Source of the DNA: Pleurobrachia bachei
Lineage: Eukaryota > Ctenophora > Tentaculata > Cydippida > Pleurobrachiidae
Assembly: GCA_000695325.1 (NCBI GenBank)
Contig: AVPN01000167.1
Coordinates: forward strand, 60,575 to 88,535
Length of the DNA stretch: 27,961 bases
Direction: 5' to 3'
The notes under the pieces are model-generated. The model was not told where the DNA came from. It did no database searches and saw nothing but the letters and a program-made list of their open reading frames with translations. The translations under genes were made by a program, and so were the position numbers. Positions 9,715-21,700 of the stretch are shown here, piece after piece; positions within the stretch are counted from its first letter, which is position 1, and each line of letters opens with the position of its first letter.

Positions 9715-12700
9715 CGTTATCTTTCCCCATCACCAACTGAAAAACAAATTGTACAAATAAAGAAATACAGTCTGAACTCAATCTTTACGGGGATGCTGAT
9801 CGGGATCGGGAGAATATTATCCTCCCCGTAATTTGGTGTTCCGGAAAATCTGTGTGGCTGCATCGCTTAAACATTGGACTTTATTTTTTGGCAGGAAAAC
9901 ACTATAAATATCACCCTCTCATACTCAAATACTTTCTCTTCACGCCTAAATATATACGTAAAGGAGAATCTAACTACCGTGGAAGTAGTTATTAAGGTAG
10001 TTATTAGTTAACCTCCCTTACAATTTCCTCCGCGTGTTGGTTTGTGTCATTTAATATAGCTGTCAACTTGAAATTATTATATAGTCCAATCTTTAATTTA
10101 AATCAAATATTACTCTTCGTGTCAAGCAAAAAAGTTGCATCTAATTGTTAAGGATGAGTTTCAAGATTGATATGTTTGTGAGAACAATATCAAGTTGCGA
10201 TTTAACCATATCTGGTGCTTCGCATCTATAACGCTGAGTTGTTGCAACTCTACTGCGTGGAGCTTCTTCTCCATTATGAAATGCTGAGATTTGATGTTGA
10301 TATTTGGGAGGCTGAAATTATAGTGATAGTAAGATCATTATAATTATATGAAATGAATTTCAGACAATTTCTTAGAAACAATTTAAATTGTCATCATTGA
10401 CACTCACATCAAGCCGGACAATTATGCAGCCTTTATATAAATTTGTATTTTGTACATTTTCTTTCCTTTGTAGGTTATTTTAGGATATAAATATTGTATT
10501 ATATCCATTATACAACTTGCCCTCACTTTGTACTATATCGATCTGAACACGATGAAAAATTGAAATTTTATTTTGAACCACTCGTCCCATTCTTTTTTCT
10601 TGCATGAAGTTAAACTAGGGATAAATTCCTTTGCTCGGTAGCCTATTTCCCTGCATCGCGATCACCGCACATTTTACAATCGACGTTTCAACAAAGCTTA
10701 CCTGTCTAATAACTAGGGTACTATTTCCGCGAAGAGAGTGTTTCTTCATCCCCTCAATGCTAGTACCATCTGAAAAAGCAGGGGGTGTTTGTATTGGGGG
10801 GGGTTTCCGGTTATTGGGGGGGGGGTTTCCGTGTGAAAACGGGAGTGTTTTGGGGGGCTTCCATATTGAAAACTGCATCAATTATCGGCCCCTGGGTGTG
10901 TGACTTTATAATGTTTCCACCCTAAATATCTTTATTAGTTCTAACATTATACCTGCTAGTGACCATGTAATGGTAGGCTCGGGATAACCGGTGGCTTTGC
11001 ACGGTAGAACAGCGTCCTCTCCCTCAGGGGTCAGTGCAACTAATTGCGTGTCAATTATCATAGGAGCTGAAAGGAAAGCGTGTCAATTATCATTGGAGCT
11101 GAAAGGATTGCGTGTCAATTATCATTGGAGCTGAAATGATTTCGTGTCAATTATCATCGGAGCTGAAATAGGATTGGGATATAAACCACTGAAGCTTATT
11201 TGTTTATAAGTACTGGACTGAAGTTGTTTTAATCACTACTGGACTTTCTCTCCTTCTCTCCTTCTGTCTCTCCTGTCAACTAAATGTATACCTTGTAATT
11301 CGGGACAAGTCATGTTTCTATTCATATCGTCCACCCATTCATAATCGCACTCTCCACATCTAGTGGCTTGGCATCTTAACTGTAGGAAGGATAGGGTTAT
11401 ATATATTATATAGGGATATATTGTCATACTATGTATAATATATGTGTAATATTATGTGCTGAGGAATGGAGAGAAAGAAGAAGAAGAAGATAGAGCTGAG
11501 AAATGTATGGAGAGAAAGGTACTTATGTTTGGCACATGTGTGTTAATCGGTCACGACCTTTCTTTCTCAGGAACTTAGATACTTAGATACTTGTGACCTG
11601 TAACGGCCGGCCTCTATTTTCTACTGCTTCGAGTAGCTATTGTGACATACTTTAAAGTTGGATACAAACATACCCGAGTGCTTATGGTTAACTAACGCGG
11701 GTACTTTTTGTAAGTTGGTCCCTTACTCAACAAGAGTAGAGGGGGTTGTTAAAATCATTACCTCAGGCATTTCTAGTTAAGATAAACCCTGTTTTGCGAG
11801 CCCAGCCCGGTAAAGGGAGGGTTAGAACATAACAAACCTCAGGCATTCCCTCGCACACCATATCCATACATGAATCCGCAAAACATTCCACCAAAGAAAC
11901 CCCCTCTTCGCATCTATCGGGATCTCGACGAGCTGGAAAATATGCCTTAATATTAATGTGGTATATTACTGTTTTACCATTTTTTACCATTAGGAATTCA
12001 TAGAATAAAATAAATTTAGCTTTTTTTAATTTATACAACTTGTTTCTCGTTATTCTAGTAATATGTCACATTATTACACTAATTAAGGAATATGCTGCTA
12101 ATTAGTACAGTTTCGAATTATGTTCTCATAATTGAATGTCTGTAACTGCAACGTAAGACGAAACCTACACGGTGTCTTCATATTAGCAACACACTGGTAT
12201 GTTCCCGTTGCTTCGTACTCTGTCTGTAAAATCACTTGTAAAAACACCGATATGAGCATATTCCCATTCCGAAACTACATGATAGACTGATATACAAGTA
12301 GGGGAGACTTGACCCATATGGAACACTTGCCCAAATGGAATTTTTCTCTTGGGAGCCCAATATACGATTTTCAAGATTACTTCACCCTGGAATGTGATAC
12401 AAATAGGCTNNNNNNNNNNNNNNNNNNNNNNNNNNNNNNNNNNNNNNNNNNNNNNNNNNNNNNNNNNNNNNNNNNNNNNNNNNNNNNNNNNNNNNNNNNN
12501 NNNNNNNNNNNNNNNNNNNNNNNNNNNNNNNNNNNNNNNNNNNNNNNNNNNNNNNNNNNNNNNNNNNNNNNNNNNNNNNNNNNNNNNNNNNNNNNNNNNN
12601 NNNNNNNNNNNNNNNNNNNNNNNNNNNNNNNNNNNNNNNNNNNNNNNNNNNNNNNNNNNNNNNNNNNNNNNNNNNNNNNNNNNNNNNNNNNNNNNNNNNN

Positions 12701-15700
12701 NNNNNNNNNNNNNNNNNNNNNNNNNNNNNNNNNNNNNNNNNNNNNNNNNNNNNNNNNNNNNNNNNNNNNNNNNNNNNNNNNNNNNNNNNNNNNNNNNNNN
12801 NNNNNNNNNNNNNNNNNNNNNNNNNNNNNNNNNNNNNNNNNNNNNNNNNNNNNNNNNNNNNNNNNNNNNNNNNNNNNNNNNNNNNNNNNNNNNNNNNNNN
12901 NNNNNNNNNNNNNNNNNNNNNNNNNNNNNNNNNNNNNNNNNNNNNNNNNNNNNNNNNNNNNNNNNNNNNNNNNNNNNNNNNNNNNNNNNNNNNNNNNNNN
13001 NNNNNNNNNNNNNNNNNNNNNNNNNNNNNNNNNNNNNNNNNNNNNNNNNNNNNNNNNNNNNNNNNNNNNNNNNNNNNNNNNNNNNNNNNNNNNNNNNNNN
13101 NNNNNNNNNNNNNNNNNNNNNNNNNNNNNNNNNCCCCCCCCGAGTTTTGACGAAAGAAAGAATGGAGGCAGGAAGAGGGGATGTAAGTTACTTGAGTAGA
13201 ATTCTATAGAACATGCTATTTTTATAATAATATGGTTAGCACATGGCGAGAGGTAGCTTGAGTTTGAGAGATGTCTTGTCATATTATATATGATATACTA
13301 TGTGCTGAGGGACGGAGAGAAAGAAGAAGAAGATGGAGTTGAGAAAGGTACTTATGTTTGGAGAGAAAGGTACTTATGTTTGGCACATGCATGTGTTAAT
13401 CGGTCACGACCGTTCTTTCTCGAGAGCTTTTTCAGGAACTTAGATACTTAATGTGGCCTGTAACGGGCCTCTATTTTTTTCTGCTTTGCGCAGCTTAAAT
13501 GACTTCGGAAAGGCTGGAAAACAGCCAAAGTAATCTAAAACCATATTATCCTTTAAGGGGCTAACAAGATTGGAGGGGCTATTAAAATCATATTACCTCG
13601 GGCTTTCCCTCGCACACCATGTCCATACAGGGATCTGCAAAACATTCCACCAAAGAAACCCCCTCCTCGCATCTATCGGGATCTCGACGAGCTGGAAAAG
13701 AATGTGATATATTACTGTTTTACTATTTTCAGTGGAAAAAATGAATAAAATAGCTTCGATAGGAATTCATGGAATAAAGTAAATTTAGCTTTTGTTAATT
13801 TATACAACTTGTTTCTCGTTATACTAGTAATATGTCACATTATTACACTAATTAAGGAATATGCTGCTAATTAGTACAGTTGGATGCAATGTTCTCATGT
13901 AACTTACAGACATTGACGTTGCATTCTGCTTTGGATGTGCCACAGAAGTTGTTAGCAACACACTGGTATGTTCCCGTAGCTTCGTACTCAGTCTGTAAAA
14001 TCACTTGTGAAAACCTATTTGATCGAGCTTTTCATGAGCATATTCACATTCCGTAGCTATATGTATAGTTTCGGAATGGTAATACTTCTGTGATCCAAGC
14101 GCGGGTGTGACAGCTAGCTTGGTTAGGGCTTTTGTCAAACAAGCTATTGGGGAGTGGAGTTGAACTTGAAGGAGAGTAATTATACCTGTTGGAGGATTAG
14201 CATCCCATTGTTTTCCATCTTCATGTTGACCTCATCCATCTCCAACTCAAATCCATTCTTCATCCAGCTCACCTGAAATATGTTAATTATTAATTAGTTT
14301 TAGTTAGTCAATAATTATTTATTAGCTAGTTAAAATTCTTTATCAATTATGTAGTTATACAAATTAATCTGTTCCACACGATGCAATGGCAATTGTTCCA
14401 TTAATGGAGGAAAACTATTTTCTATATTATTCAGCTTCGAACAACCTAAAAATGGAGAATGATCATCTTATTTAGTAGCCGGTGGTTCCCTTCGTGGGGT
14501 GTCGCTGCTATACTCAGCTATTGAACACAGGGAGGTGTCATTTGTTCACGACTAGATGTTTCGACAAAGACAAAGTTAATCCTCTTGACATGTGACATGT
14601 AATATCTATATTCCAACATTTATTTTGAAGCTTATGAAATTTGGGAGGAAACCATCTTTATATTATACCATAATAAATATCCTTCTTAACTCATCATCAC
14701 ATTTTATTCAGCAGACTCTTAACTTTATAACTAATGGAACATTTTGGAAGTCTTAGAAAATTGTTTTACATTTCTTAACTACATACTTAACAGTTAACTT
14801 TACTCTCTTTAGAAATTTCGAAGATTCTCTGTGATTATTGAACCTCAAATAATACTCCAATCCTCCAAAGAATTAGAAATGAAAATTTTGACTGAGTTTG
14901 GGCACCATATATGTGCCCTTATATAGAATGCATAACTATCCCACACCTATATTGCAGGATCTAATTAGGTTACAAGTCCTGACTCACATGCTTTACATTC
15001 ATGGAGCATACGTTACGAGGAAAAATCGACAGAGAACAGAGCGAGATTATGAGCGAGATTGAGAGGGAAAGAAAGAGGTAGAGAAAAAAAATATGTACAC
15101 ACTCTTGTGAAGACCCAATCATCTATTAATTATAGTAAAGTTTCTCGAATCTATCTGTCAACATTGAAGTAGCTTAAGTTAAGGCATTGAAAGATTTCAG
15201 TTTGACGCATGAAGAAACCTTATCAGTTAATTAGATATCAACTTTCACTACCCTCATAATAGTTTGGTTAGTTTTCAAACACTATGATATACTTTGTTTC
15301 ATTTTTCAAGCTTGATTGTTTGGTGGTTTATAAAAAAGATGACTCCTATAACTATACCAGCGGTGCGGAAAGTACTTCTAGAAACATTTCTTTGAGTTTA
15401 TGATCACAAATAGTTGGTTACGGAGCCATCCCTGTAATTATTATATTACTTTTACGGAGGGGTAATTTCATTACCAGATGAAATAGCTGTTTCCAATTAG
15501 GTTATTGCCTATTGGACTAGCTGTGAGAATGACCGAGAAAGGTGCTGGGAGAGAAAGAGGGAGAGAGAAGGGGACTCAGAGAGAGAAATGACAGGCGCTG
15601 GCGAGCTTTTCAAGAAGATTTGCTGAAGGAATTCCTTATAGGAAATTGCTTCTATAGAGCTCAACTTCTCAATAATAAATTACACACATATTGCGCATGT

Positions 15701-18700
15701 ATGATGAATGAAAGTTGAAACATTTGGAAAATACAAACAGCTAGCTGTCTGTATTTTCCATATGTTTCAACTGCAGCTGGAGCAACGGCTCCATAAAGTG
15801 TGCTAATGGTTATGTCTTCTTAGTTTCCCCTCCCCCTCCCCACCTAGTGACTAAGAGAAATTATCCCGTAAAGGACTGATGGAATTCAGCTAAGCCCTCT
15901 CTGGTTCCAAGAAAAATTGTTTTCTTCGAACCAGCTAGCAACATTCATCATGTCATCACTAGTTACATAAAATCATTCCGCGAGCACCCGAGGTACGTAA
16001 ATTGGTGTCCGAATATTTCTGATCTAAGCTTTACCGATACGGATATCATATATAGCGCTCTCGGCAGTTTAACAGTTATCTTGTTCTCTAGCTCTTGGCC
16101 TAATTGATAATTACTCCATGGACAGAGTTTAGAAATAACATATAATATTTAGGTGCGGGCTCCTGCTATGTTCTATCAAGCTTTTATTCTTGTTTTTACT
16201 TTCTCTTACTGCGAATGGAGGCGAGAAAAAAAGGATGTATCCGTTACAATTAATTGCACCCCAGCTCTTTGGATGTATTGAGCTTCACTTTGCTTTGACT
16301 CATATTGTATTTTATGCTGCATATATAGCTCCCAATTCAATTCATTTCAAAGCATACCATTTTTATTCTAATCCCGTACGAACGAAGCATTAATAGCACA
16401 CATACATTCTATAGTATTAATATGTACATATTGTATTGCACGATCTGCCTTCGATCTTAACCGGAAATGACTTTAGCTGTTGGATTAAATATATTGTTGC
16501 TGTGACAGTGCTATATTTTGTCGGTAATGTAAGAATACTATTGGTGTTTGATAGTAAACAATGAAACCGAATTCTTTGTGACATTTATGAGACTATTCAT
16601 TTTATAAATATGCTACATAAATGACAACTGTTTTAATAGTTGTCAAGATCAGCTGTAAGTTAATATATTGTCAAGATCAATTCTCACCTTACTATCCTCG
16701 CTGTGGTCACATTGAATCATAACTCGGTCTCCATATTGACAGTTGATGTGCTCAGAGGGGATCTCGGCGTAGGGAACACCTGGAAAAATATATATGAAAT
16801 AAATTTAGTTTATATAATTAGTTATCTAAACTAGTTTAGTATCTGGTGAAAAATACTTTTTGCTCTTTTTTCTTCAATTTCATGATTTCTATTTAAATGT
16901 ATATCTTCAATAAACAGTTTAGTATCTGTTTAGATAACCAATTATCTGGTTTAGATTCTCGTAAAAATACTTTCATGCTTTCTGAAACTATTGTTATGTA
17001 GAACAGCGTGTCTAGACCAACCCTTATACTTGACAAATCTTATAGTATTAGATTCACTTTACTCTCTAGATACTTACCCCTAAGATCTCAGTGTTCATGA
17101 CGGCAATAACCGGAAATTTCATGTCAATTAGAATTGGGGTTGGACTATCGCCGCTGCATCTCATTTCTGCTAAATTGGTTTCCAACTGTACGGAACCCTC
17201 TAGCTCCGATACCCTGTTTACAAGCCGCACAGCAGGGATCAAAACGTGTCATTTTCTTTATATTTGTACATCGATTAAGCAGGTTGTAAACCTCCCTTAC
17301 TTGAGCGGTTCAGAAGTTAGCCGAGGTCACGTGACCAAAATTCAGACCAAACGGTCTAACGCAAAAATTCGGACGAATTTGGGCCTGAGCCTCATTTTGG
17401 TGCATGTTGGCATCCTAGCGGACACCTGTACGAAGTCTGGAATTCCAACTCCAAAATCTCAAAACCATCTTAAGGGCGATTTTAGGCCATTTTTGGCGTT
17501 TTTCAATTAGCGATAATTAACGAACCAAAAGATTTTCGGACCTAAAATAAGCGGTATGTGTACCTCAATTATCATTTTTTAGCATGTGAGAAGTTTCACT
17601 GCAATCGGAGGAGGTGAGTGTTCTTATCGACTCTACTAACTGCAATTACCTGAACTTTCATGAGAATATTCAAGGAATACCCAAGAATAGCCCTGAACAT
17701 GAGAATCAAAATTGTTTTCTCCCCATCGATGGCAGCAATACTTTTCTGGGAAAAAAAGTTTTTACTCCACCTGACCCTCCACCTGTTTCAATTCTTTTTA
17801 AATTTTAACTACTTTGTGACTCTGAAAGTCTAGATTCATAACATGCATAAATTTTAGCTTTCTTAATGACTATAATCTTAATAAGAAATTTTAATACCAT
17901 GAGAAAAAGTTGTATAAAATTGGAATTTAAATGCATATGTAGAATATTATGGCAGACGAATGAACATACAGTAGTTTTTGGGAATTTAAATGCATTGCAT
18001 CTCTATAACCGGATTGATGTTAAATCTGCACTCTATATTTTTCTTAAATGTTACTTTAGCACTTAGCAGTTAGCACTTAGCACTGTAGTACAATCAAGCC
18101 TCAATTAACCGGACCTCGATTCACCGGACCTCGATTTATCGGAGCTTCAATTTGTGCTCCATTTTTTAATTCAAATGTAAAAAGTTTCGCACACGTACAA
18201 ATTAGAGAAAGTAATTACTTCCTCTAATTTGTACGTGTGCGAAATTTTTGACATCAAAATTCATTTTGAAATCTCCTTCTGGTGCTGAACATGCTGATAC
18301 ACACTGATCACACATTTTGTACAACTCTTGCCCAGATCTCTTCATTTAATTAAAAATTAGGTGCTCATTGTTATTAAATTAGCAAAAAAAATAGCTCTTT
18401 CTTTCATTAAATATTTCTAGGAATCAGGGTGTTTCTTGGAATCACCGGGTGTTAGCTGCTTCATATCTAATATGTATAGTATGTAACACTTGTTGTTAAT
18501 TATAGAAATGCCAATAATTAGCTATGGTTGGTGGAGATGCACCGGTGTGTTATGCTATTTTCTTTCCGTTAACTATATGCAACATAAAATATTGCTAATT
18601 GCAAAGTCTCGTAGGCCACAAAATATTGTCAGATTGCGCGACCCTGTTTTTATGAAACAGTATTACACTCTTGTGGTTTTCTAGGGTCTCTAGGAATAAT

Positions 18701-21700
18701 AATCATAACAAGAGCTTATATTATTCCTCAATGACTGAGCTTGAGCAATATGATATTACAGTACCGAATCCCAATTTATCGGGGTCCGACTTTATTAGTA
18801 GCTTACTTGTTTTGTCATATTAAGTAGTATAAATACAGGTTTACCATTAGCTGATTGCTATATTGATTGCTATATTGCACAACCTATGTTTACCAATTCT
18901 GATCTTTGTTATATACAGTCGGACCCCGATTTTCCCCCGAGGGTGTCCCTAAATCGGGGTCCGACTGTAGGTCTATTGCAAGAGTTTTTTATTATTATTT
19001 TGTTGTTGATTATATATTTGTTTACCGATCTTTGTTATAGGTCTATAGCTATGTTTAACATTCGTCCTGACTCTAGCATCGAAGACCCCGATATAATAAA
19101 CATGACAACAGCTGCGGCGGACCCGGATGAAGTGGTTGGTGAGGACCCTAAAGTTGTGTACTCTCTGGCGAGTTTACTGGCACTCAACGCATTGGGCAGC
19201 ATCATAGGTAAATCCAACTTTCTTACAGCTGGGACTTTTGATAGCACTACTTATAATAGTGGTATTGTAATTGATTAATTGATATCTTTGCATCCTAGGG
19301 AACGCGTTGGTGATTTACACGTTCCTGAAAGAGAAACCCCTTGGGGCACCTCTACGCATCATTTTGACTCATTTGGCGGTCACCAACCTCATCATAGCAA
19401 CAATTGGGGAGCCCATGGTCGTCATTTCCGGATTTTCAAGTGAGTATAGCGGGAAACAGGGCCGTAGTGGCCTAGAGTTTTCCTTCGGTAAGTAGTCCAG
19501 TACCCCGGAAAAGGCATGCGAAAGGGCCTGCAGCGTATGCCAAATTCCCCCAAAAGTTTTGCGAATTTCGTGATATGATGACCTATCCACACTCCAAACT
19601 TCAGTGAAATGGGTATTTGGAGAGATGGGTCGAGGATTCGAAGCGTTCGTTGTCACCAGTTGTGGTCTAATGGCAATGTCTCTACTTGCTCTGGTGTCCA
19701 TTGAAAGATATCTAAGGTACTTATACACCCTGCTAGCTTGAATAATGTATTATTACTGTAATTCCATTACGGTAATGCCATTACAAGCAGCAGCGTAAAC
19801 TTTGTAACCAGCTGTGAGAAGTGTCTGAGTGGTTTAAAAGTTAAGACAATATACCGTAATGTGACTTAGAATTGCATATAAAATCAAGCATGTGTATGTA
19901 ACTTCAAAATGTCATAAGTAATTATGAAATTACTCGTTTCACACGCAGAGTTACGCCACGACAGCGGTTTCCCTTCACGGAGCCTACTGCAGTAAAATGC
20001 TGTTCTTTTCTGTGGGTCTTCAACGTTATCTACGCATCTCTTCCTTTCTACGGAATTGCCAAATGGAATGGAGAAGGTATGAATTATTTTATTGTATGAA
20101 ATTGATCATTATCCAAGAATTCCAACCAGTTTAACTTCACACGATAGATTTTACAGTCCCAATTACCTCATGAAAATCATATATTTGATTGTAATACTTG
20201 AACGATGTACGATTTAATTCAATTTCTGCAGGAATTGGAATTTCCAACTCGATAACTTGGGAAACGAAGAATAAAGAGGATTTCATTTACATTATCTGTA
20301 TGATGTGTACCGGATACTTCATTCCTCTCTTTGTTATCGCTTTCTGCTACAACAGGTATTAGAGGCGCTCCGACGAAACTTTATTTTGACTTGGAAACGT
20401 TGCGTAACTCTCCTTTCACATCCTTCCAAAACCCTTCGGCCTTCCATATACACCCTTCCGTATGGATCCTGATCCGCACAATCATATCAAAGGGTATCTA
20501 TGTATCCTTTGATATGATTGGATGGAAAATAATTCATCATAAAGGCAGACAAACGAACTTTATCTTTTTCATCTTATTCTCATGAAACGAGACTGAAGTG
20601 ACGCTTATATCAGAATTTCAAATTTCGAGTTTTATTTCGAGTTACCGACCGTTTGACTATTTGCCCAATACCCCGTTTTCAGGATTCTGTTCTTTGTGAA
20701 ACAAGCAGTGGATGTGTACGATGATAACTTTATTGTCGGGCAGCCCGCCGAGATGACCATGGAGACGAACATAACATCAGCTGCAAATTCTCAGAACCGC
20801 AGTTCTGCCGCACAAAGTAAGACAACCCCAAAAACGATCTGCCGCACAAAGTAATAATAACCAGAGTTTCTAGTACATAGTCGGGTCCTAGGGTGAAAGG
20901 GGTTTCTACGGTAAATCGGGGTAGCCGTGGGCCATATGACATCCTAATATTTTGTTGTTGTTTCCAGCGTCAAAGAACATGAAAACTGATGAGCAGAGCG
21001 GTTCAAGTAGGATAGAGCTCAACACCGACCAGAATTCAGGGGACGAGCTTGCCACTGGAGACATGAACACACATAACATCATCAAGGTATTATTATTGGT
21101 GGACCCTTCCTTTATAACGGGGGATACTCCACTTGCCTTCGATCATTAAACTGCCCTGATGCAGCTATAATGAATTTTAATATTTTCCCCCCGATATAAT
21201 AAACATGACAACAGCTGCGGCGGACCCGGATGAAGTGGTTGGTGAGGACCCTAAAGTTGTGTACTCTCTGGCGAGTTTACTGGCACTCAACGCATTGGGC
21301 AGCATCATAGGTAAATCCAACTTTCTTACAGCTGGGACTTTTGATAGCACTACTTATAATAGTGGTATTGTAATTGATTAATTGATATCTTTGCATCCTA
21401 GGGAACGCGTTGGTGATTTACACGTTCCTGAAAGAGAAACCCCTTGGGGCACCTCTACGCATCATTTTGACTCATTTGGCGGTCACCAACCTCATCATAG
21501 CAACAATTGGGGAGCCCATGGTCGTCATTTCCGGATTTTCAAGTGAGTATAGCGGGAAACAGGGCCGTAGTGGCCTAGAGTTTTCCTTCGGTAAGTAGTC
21601 CAGTACCCCGGAAAAGGCATGCGAAAGGGCCTGCAGCGTATGCCAAATTCCCCCAAAAGTTTTGCGAATTTCGTGATATGATGACCTATCCACACTCCAA

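Larger units (their letters stand above)
9711..12409. repeat. Duplicated block B
   Basis: Partner of 6582-9020. It begins at a CT microsatellite and ends at the N gap, both typical places for assembly joins. It retains the complete Ig3 exons a and b but has lost most of exon c. Confidence 0.9.
16780..19050. other. Intron of the Kazal/Ig gene and upstream flank of the opsin
   Basis: No exon is recognised on either strand. An open frame at 17091-17510 (139 codons, plus) looks like chance or old repeat: it has no recognisable domain and no splice context. Repeats here are a 34-bp-arm hairpin (18175-18256), tandem pogo-like ends (18097-18150) and a tiny MITE (18916-18967). The opsin promoter should lie here, but no clear TATA box is visible. 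Confidence 0.6.

Noticed and set aside
9473-9831. Several Ser/Leu-rich frames
   Set aside because: They are translations of the CT microsatellite.
12131-12180. Inversion as an explanation of the block difference
   Set aside because: The reverse complement of 8742-8791 does not match; only the unreversed complement does, at 50 of 50 positions.
12309-13282. Open frames of almost 300 codons across 12410-13133
   Set aside because: They consist of N.
17091-17510. 139-codon plus-strand frame
   Set aside because: No domain, signal or splice context is recognisable; composition is like the surrounding non-coding sequence.
18886-19050. Upstream in-frame extension of the opsin N-terminus
   Set aside because: It would translate a 52-bp transposon hairpin and a Leu/Ile run before the normal short opsin N-terminus; ATG at 19051 gives a standard-length N-terminus.
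19369-19728. 119-codon minus-strand frame, repeated at 21472-21831
   Set aside because: It is the antisense shadow of opsin exons 2 and 3 and their intron.
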